Below, one piece after another: positions 47,501 to 57,664 of a DNA stretch of 64,000 nt. The notes below the pieces were generated by a model, which was not told the DNA's origin, searched no databases, and saw only the letters and a program-made list of their open reading frames with translations. The stretch is taken from NCBI GenBank assembly GCA_963971225.1, contig OZ020269.1, positions 81,010,450-81,074,449 on the forward strand, in the 5' to 3' direction. The position numbers and the translations under genes were made by a program. Source of the DNA: Melieria omissa. Taxonomy: Eukaryota; Arthropoda; Insecta; Diptera; Ulidiidae. Positions within the stretch are counted from its first letter, which is position 1. Every line of letters begins with the position of its first letter.

Positions 47501-50500
47501 CGCATGTTCCCTCAAAAACCACATTAAAACTGATGTTGACATATATAGCTTAACCCTAATCCGTTGTTCGGGTGATTTTTCACCCATTTTCAACTTTGGG
47601 ATGCTATAACTTTCCTATATATTTATCAAAGTGATTAAGGTTTCTTGTATTTGTAACAAACCATTATTAGTTTTAGAAATTATCTACAACATATTAATTA
47701 TTTCATTCTAACGGTGATTACAAAAAAAGTTACGTGGGCGACGTTCGGGTGATATTTCACCCATATGCAAATTGTATGGAAATTCAACGCAACACATACA
47801 GAAAATGCCATAAAACTACGTCACTTCATTGACAGTTTTGAACACGCTTTTATAGGCAAAACATTTTTATAGATCAATGGGCCTCCTGAATTTAACGGGA
47901 AAGTAAGAGCCGATTATATTATTTCAACTAAAGTTGGTATAACTCGCTATGCTTGAAGTCGGGTGTCAGCAATGCAAGATGCCAATGAATACCAATGTTA
48001 AAGATAGTAGCTGACAAGACTAATGTTGAAGTTTTGCGAGTTTTTCGCAGTGCATGGATTAGCGTTGTTGATATTCAGGCATATTTTGGTATTTCAATTT
48101 TGAGTGGTGGTTATAAGTCGAATGAAGAATCTCTTGATAATCTGTAGAGTTACACAACAGGCAGATCAATCTTTCGTTATGTCGGTGACTTGCCAAGAAC
48201 GTAACGATTGTATTCAAGAGTGAAGCTCGTTCACACCCATAAGAGATTTATGAGAAAAGTGGTTCTAGCGACAACTGCTATGTACGTCCTATGAAAAGGA
48301 CACACTAAGTAAATAATTGCTGGCTTTTCGTGGAAGACAATAAATGACAATTTATGTGGGTGACAATAAATTAGCCGAAATTATATCGGTTTACAATAAG
48401 TCAAAAGCAGTAGTTGACACTTTAGACCAATTGGTTGTTCACTAACTAACATATACCGTCAAGCGAAAAACTAATCGCTGTCGATCCTTGCTGGAATCAC
48501 AACAAAAAGTTCAAGCGGCGAATTTTTCTTGAAGACTTAGATCTTAGTTTAGTAAAGCTAAAGATTCTGCATAAAGCACCGTTACCGAAAGGAAAATCTT
48601 AATGCAGACTTCTTATCTCAATATAGCTAATTTCCCAAGCCTTGTCAGAAAATCAGAGCGGAAAAAAGTGAAAAACTATTGAAACACGGTGCCTATTTGG
48701 TATCAAAAAAGATCAAAAGGAATATTATGCCTGCAATTCTTGAAAAAAGTATACATTTGGTGAACGCTAGTTTTATACCCGTGACAGACATCTAGTATTG
48801 TTACTACTAACCAAGCAAATACCGGATGTGTGTCACCAAATACCAGCTAAATACTACGTGAGCAACCTAGTATTTAGCTAGTAACAATACTATGTTCGGC
48901 TACCTAGTATTTATGTAGTATCATATTTCACGAAACACACATTCGAACTTACTGAACACAGCTAAAAATCTGATTTTGACATGCAGGAAAAATTGAAAAG
49001 AGGAATTTGATGGAAAATGAAAAAAAAGAAAAACATGTATATCTGTTTATTCTTTTAACAAATACAAGCACTCTATATTGGTTGCTTTTCTTCTATGCAG
49101 TAATTGCCAATCTTAGACATTGCCTCCTTTTTTGATGTAAGAAACGAATTTTTGCGTTGTTTGAAATTAATGCACTTAGAGATGTTCTCATTGTTTACAT
49201 TTGTGAATTTTTTATATTCAAACTGTCAAAAATTACTACAAATAATTTACTAAGTTATGTCTGTCACCGTACCTAGTAATTAGAATACTATGATAACTTT
49301 ATCATGGAATTGTTACTACATGTCTGTCACAGGTATAAGTTAACTACTGCCCTTCCTTCCCCTCTTTCCCTATCCGCTTGAAATGTGTGCGCTGTGTGTA
49401 ACATATGTTGAAAAAACAGTGTTACATACACATTTAAAAACGTGTGAAATTTGTGGTATATCACAACGGGTCTCATAATATGCTTCCGAGTGTGTCTCTT
49501 ACAGAGGGAGCCACAATGACCTAACCTAACCTAATTGCCCTAATTGCAAGTAAATATATAAAAATTTGTTATTTTATTTATCTGTAAGACAACAAAGATA
49601 ATAAAGATTAAAGATAACAAATGATTTTTTATTATAATTGGTCAAAAAATTCATTATAACAATACAAAGTACCATATGGGTGAAATATCACCCGAACATC
49701 TTATGTGTGAGTTTTTTTGAACGTCGGATGAGGGTTAAATGACAATAGAAATTTTTTTTCTTGGATTGCTGGAACGACGACGTCTTACAAAGAATTCCCC
49801 TACGATTTTATTCCTTAACTGGAACAAACAAGAGATTTTTTTTGTTTTTATGCAGTCAACCTCATAAAAATAATATGAAGTGTACAATTATATTTCAAAT
49901 GAAAAGTATTTTATTTGATCGTTTTATGTAATGCGTTTTAAGGTAGCATTGATGATTGCCACTATTAAATTTTGTAAGCATTTTTTAAATACAAAGTGTT
50001 TTCATAAATACTAAGGATTTTTAGTTACTCATATTATTGACAAATTTTATTTATTAATTAACACTTTCATCACACATTGGTTTACAACTTGAAACCGTGG
50101 GTTTAACACAACTTAAGATTGAATCAAACACTAATTTGAATATGTATATTTATTGTTGTTTTTATATCTCAGGAGCGTCACTTGCTGTTGGTTCCATGGC
50201 TCTTCAATTCCGGTGTTGCATTGGTGTTCAACGTAATTTACTTTATATTCGTGCTGGTGGCTCCCTCCAATGTGCCAGTCTCATCTATAATTGGCTTAGT
50301 GATAAGCGCAGCTATAAGTCTCGGTAAGTTGTGCAATGTTTGCTCAAAGGGTCTGGTTTCGATTAATACTTGTGTGATATTTCAGCATTGCATGTATATA
50401 TTTGGCTGGCCATTTACTCACTGTTCAAGAACATTCGGCACAACATAGATCAGCAACAACAACAACAGCCACTCCGCCCCGCTGGCGCCACGTACCCTTC

Positions 50501-50516
50501 CTATACAAAAATTTAA
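44550..50516 (+). CDS. Four-helix membrane protein, DUF4728-like
   Basis: Four exons, 44550-44733, 44795-44880, 50173-50323 and 50386-50516 (TAA), give 183 residues with consistent phases and GT-AG sites. The predicted membrane helices are TAAVVIGWLGAIVSFLAIVV (near residues 12-31), LLTIVFVAYLVTNAINLVAS, LLVPWLFNSGVALVFNVIYF, and a last span around VSSIIGLVISAAIS/ALHVYIWLAIYSLF. The C-terminus is a short cytoplasm-like tail with NIDQQQQQQPLRPAGATYPS. Size, four helices and exon layout fit the insect-expanded DUF4728 family, whose role is unknown. That family name is an inference. AATAAA follows at 50674-50679. Intron 2 (44881-50172) is 5.3 kb and consists largely of transposon debris. Confidence 0.78.
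45310..45905 (-). mobile_element. LINE RNase H fragment in intron 2
   Basis: The minus strand reads DDSKTPEGRGAGVFGLRF and SIFQAELYANQ near 45900-45770. After frame changes it reads QVTGIDGNEKADSLARTGAA near 45610-45540. These are the first, second and last motifs of a LINE-type RNase H. C-terminal text (ECLRLGKNQFRLVTGHC) continues to about 45380. Frames are broken and the RT is absent. It differs from the LINE at 6890-8196. Confidence 0.75.
46374..46403. repeat. TACA/TGTA microsatellite
   Basis: ATACATACATACATG is followed by TATGTATGTATGTATG, making a short self-complementary tetranucleotide repeat. Confidence 0.7.
46697..47080 (+). mobile_element. tRNA-derived SINE, well preserved box B
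   Basis: CGCTGGCTTCTCATACCAAA is followed by GGTTCGATTCC (46738-46748), a perfect Pol III box B, so the head is tRNA-like. The body shares GGCAAAACCTCC and the GTTCGGATTCGGC-type block with the SINE at 8476. The 3' end GCAACCTAACCTAACCTA resembles a LINE tail. A truncated relative is at 49350-49534. Confidence 0.7.
47990..48770 (+). pseudogene. piggyBac transposase pseudogene
   Basis: One frame reads WISVVDIQAYFGISILSGGY and KSNEESLDNL near 48055-48145, then a stop, then SYTTGRSIFRYV. This is the entry to the piggyBac DDE domain. A later frame reads IISVYNKSKAVVDTLDQLVV (48383-48440), the family hallmark GVDTLDQ, followed by a stop and KRKTNRC. Many stops and frameshifts make it non-functional. 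The boundaries are approximate. Confidence 0.8.
48773..49338. mobile_element. Nested inverted-repeat element (566 bp)
   Basis: The ends TTATACCCGTGACAGACAT (48773-48791) and ATGTCTGTCACAGGTATAA (49320-49338) are inverted with one mismatch. GTT flanks both sides (48770-48772 and 49339-49341). Internal CTAGTAATTACTAGG-like repeats recur. There is no coding capacity. A 3-bp duplication would fit Harbinger-type insertion, but GTT is not the usual TWA target, so the superfamily is open. Confidence 0.65.
49350..49534 (+). mobile_element. 5'-truncated SINE copy
   Basis: From CCCTATCCGCTTGAAATG to GGGAGCCACAATGACCTAACC it matches the 3' half of the SINE at 46697-47080, and it ends in the same CCTAACCTAA tail. 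It lies inside the piggyBac element. Confidence 0.65.
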
Positions 50517-51232
50517 AATATCAACATCCAAGAGAATTGCTCTTGTGCCTTTTTCCATTAAACATATAACATTTAAGTAATTGGATACAATCAAATATCA
50601 CTTATGAAATACGTACATACATACCTATACTTACCACACATACATTTATATAGTATGCCTCGAAATATATACTAATAAATAATATGCCAAATAAGGTTGA
50701 CTTAAAGGCATTTACACAGTCACGTTCGTGATGTGTCTGTCAATGGTTAATAAACTCATGAAAAGCAATGTGAATTAAAATATTGATAGAATTTTTCGAG
50801 ACAATAAATATGAAAGATTTAATACATATGCATATTAATAAATATAAACACACATATCGTTCATTTTAATATGGTTGTGGATGGGAATTTGAATGTTATA
50901 TTTCTCCAATGGAATAACTTGTTAGTTTGCAGAAAAACAAAGCTCCTTCCTATTTAGATTGCAGAACAATCACTGACGTATAACCCTGGTGGCTTATGCA
51001 CAATGGGTTTGCCAGAAAGTGAAACTGGAAAAATGTGCGAAGAACGTGACTCTTTGGACATGGACGCTTGGCGAACTACTTTACAGGAATAGAAGATGTG
51101 TCACCGCAGGAGCCCATGGCTCTGCCGTTGTTATAAAAAAAGCACGTGTTGTAAAGGATCACTACTACAACTCTTAAACGGATTTCCATCTGGTATCGCT
51201 AAGGATCTAATAGAGGTCGCCATCACGTTTAA
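50517..51232. other. 3' UTR and flank of the DUF4728-type gene
   Basis: It contains AATAAA at 50674. A frame around 50960-51090 reads NPGGLCTMGLPESETGKMC and DSLDMDAWRTTLQE before a stop. It looks protein-like but was not recognised. Confidence 0.45.
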
Positions 51233-51681
51233 CCCTTTCGGTTATTCTATGCCATATGGCATAGCCTCTTTTCAGTGCCTGTTTTAGGTCAAAAACTTGT
51301 GGATACTATATTTTTATATTTTTGTATTTTTCTCTGATGGGTTTTTTTTTTTTACCAAATAATGATAATCAGCCCTGTTCCAGAATCGGAAATGGATTTG
51401 ATTCCGACCGCCGGTGTTCTACATTCCGATTATCGGAAATATTTTCCGATGCAACCCTGTTCTCAAATCCGATTAAGTTCGAACGAATTTGAATTGGAAA
51501 TTTGGTGTTCTGCATTCCGATTATCAGAAATTTTTGTCGAAAATAATCCGCTAAACAAAAAGCTGGTGGAATTGAAATCGGAAAGCAGCAAAATGAAAAC
51601 AAATAACGAAAATGTAAGCAAATAAATGAAACATCGTGTTAAATAAAACTAATAAATTAATTTTTAATCACGGGAAAGCAT

Positions 51682-52017
51682 AAGACTGCTGACCAGAGCA
51701 AAATGCTCTTGGATTTTATGGAGGAGAACGCGGACGTCGCGAAAAGTTTCTGCAAAGGCGACAAGTCGAATTTGAAAATAAATGGGAGGACCACCAACAA
51801 AAAGTTTAACGGGTGGAAAAAGGTGAGAAGTAAATTAAAACAATTCATTATGTAAAATTTTCTTCAATCATAGACCTGAGTTGATTGGAAAAGTGAAGTA
51901 AGAAGGAAGCTGGTACAAAATAGAAGAGAAGCCTTAGCGACCGGCGGTGGACCTTTTAAGAAGCACACACTTTCCGAAATGGAAAAGGCGGTTGCCTTTT
52001 CTACCGATCGTTCATAG
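51682..52017 (+). pseudogene. Myb/SANT-like (zeste-type) protein remnant, copy B
   Basis: It reads KTADQSKMLLDFMEENADVA, KSFCKGDKSNLKINGRT and FNGWKK, then a GTGAG donor near 51822 and a TCATAG acceptor near 51872. Exon 2 reads VDWKSEVRRKL and RREALATGGGPFKKHTLSEM. Exon 1 is intact here, unlike copy A. The TGA in place of a Trp at the start of exon 2 is shared with copy A, so the loss preceded amplification. Confidence 0.75.
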
Positions 52018-52110
52018 CCTCCTTCGGCAAGAAATTGCAAAGCCGTCGCCAATTTCAATTCTGGCGGAATGGAGCATTGCCGAAGAAAAGGTCTCACTTC
52101 GATGAAGAAT
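52018..52110 (-). pseudogene. Harbinger transposase N-terminal remnant, copy B
   Basis: The minus strand reads RPFLRQCSIPPELKLATALQ then FLAEGGYERSV, as in copy A. The catalytic DDE region is missing. Confidence 0.7.
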
Positions 52111-53030
52111 GCTGCTTTGTTAAGGCGGTACTGAGCAATAAACCTTTAATAGGAAATTTTGAACATAACTGAAATGACTTGTACTAGTTACGAAGAATCT
52201 GGCAATTCCATCGGATTGCTGTGGTCTCGCAAAATTCTCCGCTTTACTTTTTCAACGGCGGAATGCTCGTTCTCAAGTAATACTGCCAATAAAATAACCC
52301 AACTCTTTAAATAAAATAAAAAATCTTACAAAATTTTACAATTTCCTTTTTCATTTGAACATTAAAAGCAAACAGCTGATTGAAGGTTTGTTAATTTGCT
52401 AACAATCGGATTCGAAATAAACTTCGAATGTGACAATTCCGCTCGGATTGCAGAACTTCTTCAAATCGGAATCGGATTTAATTCCGATTCAAATCCGATT
52501 CCGAGTCGGAATTTCCGACTCGGATTCTGGAACAGGGCTGAATATACAAAATATTTTTTATTAGTGTACCAAGTAAATTGTAAAGGTTCAAAAAGTACGC
52601 AGTCCTATGGAGCTGCGTATTTAAAAAAAGAGGTCACTTCGTACTTTTATTTATTCTATTACAAAAATCAACTTATTTCATAGGTTTATGTAAGTAATCT
52701 AGTAGGTATTTATTGATTTAGTAAGTGTAAAAAAGTTAGATCCCAAATATAGGCTGTCACTAAGGCTGTACGATTTTTTTTATTTCTTACTAAGCCATAT
52801 GGCATGATGCCCAAAAACCACTTTTTCGAACAATATTTAAAAAAATGACTTTTGATTATTCATTATGTAGGCTTAAACAGTAATAAAATGGAAAAGAATG
52901 ATTTTTAAAGTTACAAACAAAAAAGAAGTACCGAAAGGGTTAACCAATTACACCCAACTACCAACTTACTAATATGCATATTTTGTTTTCAAATTTTTTT
53001 AAGTTTGCATTGCTGTTAGAAAATGCTTAA

Positions 53031-53520
53031 GAGCCTATTTACACGAACGCTTTTTCCCCCTGCGTTTTTTGCAACTCTCTTTTGAAGTTGCTGCGTAAAT
53101 CTTCATGCATTTACATGAAGACTTTTTACTTGCAACTTTGCTTGGCTTTTTGGACGTTTAAGCGGCCAATTTTCTTTCATTCACATTTTCGCGTCTTTTG
53201 TGATATTCTCATTATTAAAAGAAAATGGATTTAAACAAAGAAGAAATTATTGAAAATATTTTAGAAGTCACTGAAATGGCTATTAACTGCTTAAATTTAA
53301 ATAATAGGGAAGATGTAAACATAATTGTTAGCAAAGCGTCCGGCCGGTTTGAAATTTGAAGAAAAGTGCGAAAAAGAGCAAAGCAAATGTCAAAAAAACC
53401 CCTGGAATTCGCTGACCGTGCGTGTTTGCCTACCCCGCTGACTTCTCACCACTTCTCGCCAACAAACTCGTCACGCATGACTTTTAACGCAGGGGGAAAA
53501 GCCCTCGTGTAAATAGGCTC
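53031..53520. mobile_element. Harbinger-type MITE with TAA target duplication (490 bp)
   Basis: Ends of about 34 bp begin GAGCCTATTTACACGA and continue to CTTTTTCCCCCTGCG, inverted at 53487-53520 with two mismatches. TAA flanks both sides (53028-53030 and 53521-53523). A frame near 53225 (MDLNKEEIIENILEVTEMAI) may be a leftover N-terminus. A related, rearranged copy lies at about 41334-41600. Confidence 0.82.
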
Positions 53521-53982
53521 TAACTCTTTCACAGTTTTGCGGGCCACAACTGTGGTAGCTAATGTTAAAAATGTATTTTTATTTTAATTACATAAAAATA
53601 AATTTATAAATTTAAATAAATAAATAGTAATAATAATAATGACTGAATTGACAATATCAGAAATAGCATTAAATTTTTAACTATAATTTGTTAAATTTGA
53701 ATGTGTTTCCACTAAGTACTTTCCCTTCATTGGGTATCCAATTCTGGTAAAGTTACGCTCAAAATTTACGCAATTTATTCGAGATTCGTGATATGTATGT
53801 ATGAACTGAAATAAGAGCCAAAAATGGTGTATCGAAACATTTTCGAAAATGCTTAAAAAAATTTTAATTTCTTTCAGTTGTGTTGAAACCGCACGAAGTT
53901 TGAAAATATGATGTTTTACTAGCAGGGCCTAGAGGCTTTGCACGCAAAATTGAAGTAAATGGGCCCAATAAATAAATTTCCT

Positions 53983-54480
53983 CTTAACCCTTTGTGACCC
54001 CGTCAGATTTTTATGACGTAATACTTGTCTAAATAATTCTTATTTAAAGTATTTACTTTCACCATATTTGAAGTCAATAGACCTATCATGTTTTCCCATA
54101 CATACTCTTAGCCCATCGTTAACCCCGTCGGATTTCGATTTTCGAAGAAATGAAAAACACGTTTCGGTTTATTTATCATTTCGAACATTTTAACCAAGTT
54201 TGAAGTCAAAAACCCCATTAAATCATGTTTATACAAACTTTTAGCCCATCGTTGATTCGTCAGATTTCGATTAAAAAAAATGAAAAACACGAGCCCAATT
54301 ATTTTTGATTATAAATCATTTCACAAATATTAACTGAGTAGGTTCACTGGCGTAACCCATTGTTGATCCCGTTAAATTTTGATTTCCGAAAAACCGAAAA
54401 TGCGTGCCGAATTATTTTTGATTTGAAGCATTTTCACAAACTTTGAAATTAATAGACCAATTTAATCACATTTTTAGACA
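53983..54480 (-). repeat. Minisatellite array, third locus (inverted)
   Basis: Four or five units in the opposite orientation contain TTAACCC, GACCCCGTCAGATTT, GAAAAACACG, ATTTATCATTT, TTTCAC and TTTGAAGTCAA. This is the reverse complement of the units at 6.7-9.1 and 20.1-20.6 kb. A SINE again lies next to the array. Confidence 0.7.
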
Positions 54481-54516
54481 CCCCGAATTACAAAAAATCC
54501 TAGCGTCCTAGCGGAG

Positions 54517-54718
54517 GTTTATTGGGGTCGAGTTGGGAGCTTTTTCATAGGCAATTTTACTCTCAGAGGTTTACCATTTCCTGCTGGGAGGACAGCCGCC
54601 GAAGAAACATTTTTGTTTTTCTTTTTTTTCGGTGTTAACGCAACGGAATCTTGAACCTGGGTTCAAACGTCGCATTTGGCACGCGGCCCAACGCACTAGC
54701 CAGTTGAGCTACTGCGAA
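54517..54718 (-). mobile_element. tRNA-derived SINE, minus strand, 3'-truncated
   Basis: On the minus strand, TAGCTCAACTGG is a box A and GGTTCAAGATTCC a box B about 45 bases later. The body shares GGAAATGGTAAACCTCTGAG and CCTATGAAAAAGCTCCCAAC with the SINE at 8476. It abuts the element starting at 54719. Confidence 0.75.
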
Positions 54719-56101
54719 CAGTGGGGTAATTGATGCCGAAAATGCCGATTAATTCACCCAGGCTATTTAGATATGAAATAACTATTAGGTTTAGTTAATC
54801 TAACATTGGAAAGTAAAAAACAAATGTTTTTGAGTATACTTTAGTGGAAATTTAAAAAAAAAACGGTAAAAACTAAAATAGTTACAAAAGATAAATCTTG
54901 CACATTTTTAATGCAAGTTAAGTGTAAGTAACAGTTAATGTAAGTTAAAAGTTTTATTGAAACATTTCATAGCCACCTCTTGCAGCCAATTCACTATCAT
55001 CATTATGTTGATTATTATTATCATCATTATAATCTTCATCATCAACATTATAAGCCTCACCATCACTAATACATCATTAGTATCAACTTCATAGTAAGCA
55101 ACTTTGGGCATAACATACATATGCACTTTTTTGTGGCAATTTTTTTATACTTGATACAATGTGGTCAGATTGAAAAAAAATATATTAAAAATGTTTACAA
55201 TGGTATTTTTTTAGTGCACTTTCGTAAAAAATGTTCCCTGCAACACTTGAAATCTTTATTCCGTGCTTCTTGAGCTTCTTCCGACAGTTGGCCGATTGCC
55301 AACAAAGCATGCAATATGATTTGAAGTCGATCCAAAAACTATTTGTGGAAATTTGTGGACATATTTTACCAGGAATAGCTTTAAAAAAAAATCTTACACT
55401 TTTTAATCCAACCAACCATAAAAGCATACAACCATAAAATGGTGTGAATGTTTTGATTCAAGTCAACATCGATTTCTATTATTGATGCAGATGTTGCTGC
55501 ATTTTGAAAAAAAACAATAAAAACAACTATAAAACCTTTTATTAACTTAATTTCATCAAAAAAATAAATAATTAAAAAAAATTATTTTGCACATTTCTAT
55601 CTGTTCTCATACATGGCCCATTTGGCCCACGAGTTCGCACATAAAAACCGAAATGCTGGAATAGTGCGCAACATTCGCGCAACTTTTTTCTTTCATAAAA
55701 TGTTATTGAAATATCTAAGCTATACGCTAATGAACACAGTTTTGCTCGATCTCACAAGACTCATAACTATATGTCTATGAAAAGGTAAAAAATTGGACAA
55801 TTATAAAGCTTTTAAACAAAAAATCAAATAAAATACTTATAAACATTTTTTAACAAAACAAAATACACACTACATTACTGAAATACCTAAACATGAAGGT
55901 TGCATAATTAATTTTAAAATTTTCGCACAAAAACTGAAAATAAATGTCAACTTTCAGAGTGCTTTGCGGGAAAACAGTAAACTATTTTGCAACAACTCTT
56001 TCAGGTAGTGATGCACTTTGACCCGGTACCCAAAAACATTTTTGTATCTTTATTTTTCGTTTTTGAATTAATCGGCACTTTACTTATATATTACCCCACT
56101 G
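54719..56101. mobile_element. Inverted-repeat DNA element, ends CAGTGGGGTAAT (1383 bp)
   Basis: CAGTGGGGTAAT at 54719-54730 is inverted at 56090-56101. GCCGATTAATTC is also inverted (about 54747 and 56066). No target duplication could be confirmed, although TGCG lies near both junctions. The interior holds an (ATC/ATT)n stretch (54990-55080) and a minus-strand frame (55185-55427) of unknown product. Confidence 0.6.
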
Positions 56102-57040
56102 TGCGGCGGCTGCTGAAACAGTATACCTTAACATTAAAAGGCAAATCTGATGCATAATATGCCCAGACTTGGTAAAGATGATGCGTTTTAGTTCTACCAA
56201 GCCACCGCATATGTCCGAATAGGCTAGTAATACCTAAGTATTTATTTATATTCTACCACAGAACAAACAATATACTGTTTATTCTGTGATTCTACACATT
56301 CAGCATAGGTAGAGCTATTTGGAGAAAAAATTGCAATCCTACACAAATGCTTTAAAAATTTACCATAGTCGGCCGTAATAGAAGAGTGGGCAATAATCGA
56401 AATTTTTTATAGTCTAAAATTGGTGGAATTAATGTATAAATGTATAATGTTATTCAGCGAAAGACCGTTTCAAATAAATATCAAACTATTTTTGCTTTCA
56501 ACATTGTTCTATTGTTTTCATATGAAATTACTTTTGTCCCAATTTAAGCTTTATTTTTAGGTAATTTCATGATACAACAATATACAGGTAGTTTCAATGC
56601 GACAGATCAAAATAAAATTGACAAGTGGAAAAAAATATTTGTTTACAAATTTTGTATTACTATTTTATTTTTTCCTACAGAGCTGCAGTGCCACACAAAC
56701 AGTTTATGTAGTATATCATTCAGTTTATGTAGTTCTTACTTTTTTCTGCACCCTTAAAATTGTATTTTTATTTGTCAAAAATTCAAATGGCTTTTAATTT
56801 TGCTCGATTGAATCTACCTGTATATTTTTGTATCATGGGTAATTTACAAGGTTGATAGAAAACAAGGTTACGACATCAATGACAGGAAATTTGAAGTTTT
56901 CACCAGTGACGTAGTACGAATTGTTTCGAATTGTCAAGGAACAGTGGGACGAGTACGACCTATTACAAAATTAATATTTCAAAAACAAAAGATTATATGG
57001 AGTGCATATGAAGTTATTTATTTCGTTTCATTGTATTTAA
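56102..57040. other. Sequence without a supported gene
   Basis: Two overlapping short frames (56569-56797) show no recognisable product. Nothing else was identified. Confidence 0.45.
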
Positions 57041-57287
57041 TATATCTGTGGCCGTAAGGAATAAAAGCCAAAGTCGATTTTATGAAGCTTTCAGGAGAGC
57101 ACTTTTAATTTTTGATTTTGCTTTAGCCAGATAAATTTTAAATTTTTGGGAGTAAAACATTCATTTTATGAGCAAAAACCATAGAATTTTGTGTAGTAGT
57201 ACATTTGAATACGACGAATGCAATGGTGGTAATAACTCAATTTTGTCCTAACTCGACTTTGGCTGTTATTCCTTACGGCCAGATATA
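57041..57287. mobile_element. Small MITE with about 35-bp terminal inverted repeats
   Basis: TATATCTGTGGCCGTAAGG then AATAAAAGCCAAAGTCGA at the left is inverted at 57253-57287 with two substitutions and one extra base. TA duplication is likely but is blurred by the TATATA tip. No coding capacity. Confidence 0.72.
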
Positions 57288-57401
57288 CACATACATACTC
57301 AGTTATCAATTGTTGAAAGCGATTTAGATAGAGGTTAGGCAAATTTGGCCTCTCTGTGTTACCAATATAACACTCTTGCTATTCAATAAAATTATATATA
57401 T

Positions 57402-57625
57402 TGTAATGAGCACTGGGATGGATTTAAGTCCTTTTGATATAAACAACTGTGTAAACTTTTAAGACAAACTTTATTTGCGTGTTCTAACAATGGCGTCACA
57501 AGTAAAAGTAAAAGGTAAAGGACCAGCATGAACTTAGCTGCAAGCCCGAGTTGCCACACTGCTTGACAAGCCCAACCACAACAGGGTTGCATTCACCATG
57601 GCACCACCTCCACCAATACACTACA
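57402..57625 (-). repeat. 3' LTR of the Ty3/gypsy element
   Basis: In element orientation it starts TGTAGTG and ends CATTACA (short TGTA…TACA inverted ends). An AATAAA signal lies at 57475-57470. All 224 bases match the other LTR. Confidence 0.93.
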
Positions 57626-57664
57626 ACTCGGCCTAACCTGACATTCAATCGACCTCGATTGCTT

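Larger units (their letters stand above)
47554..49734 (+). mobile_element. piggyBac element with decayed transposase, 2.18 kb, host to nested insertions
   Basis: TTAA at 47550-47553 and 49735-49738 flank the ends CCCTAATCCG and CGGATGAGGG. Both arms carry the palindromic motif GGGTGANNTTTCACCC (right copy near 49676-49694). Transposase motifs on the plus strand confirm the superfamily. Nested inside are an inverted-repeat element (48773-49338) and part of a SINE (49350-49534). Confidence 0.88.
51370..52540. mobile_element. PIF/Harbinger-derived element, copy B (1171 bp)
   Basis: The ends CAGCCCTGTTCCAGAATC and GATTCTGGAACAGGGCTG are perfectly inverted over 18 bp. AAT flanks both sides (51367-51369 and 52541-52543). 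The sequence is nearly identical to copy A except for small insertions and deletions. Its terminal repeats are the better preserved. It is inserted in a TTAA MITE. Confidence 0.87.
51233..52939. mobile_element. TTAA-flanked element, family CCCTTTCG, carrying a nested Harbinger copy
   Basis: TTAA at 51229-51232 and 52940-52943 flank the ends CCCTTTCGG and CCGAAAGGG. The palindrome TGCCATATGGCA lies near both ends (about 51249 and 52795). Without the nested 1171-bp element and its target duplication, the MITE would be about 530 bp. It is a relative of 42359-42781. Confidence 0.75.

Noticed and set aside
54935..55126. 63-codon minus-strand frame rich in Met and Ile
   Set aside because: Translation of an (ATC/ATT) low-complexity tract.
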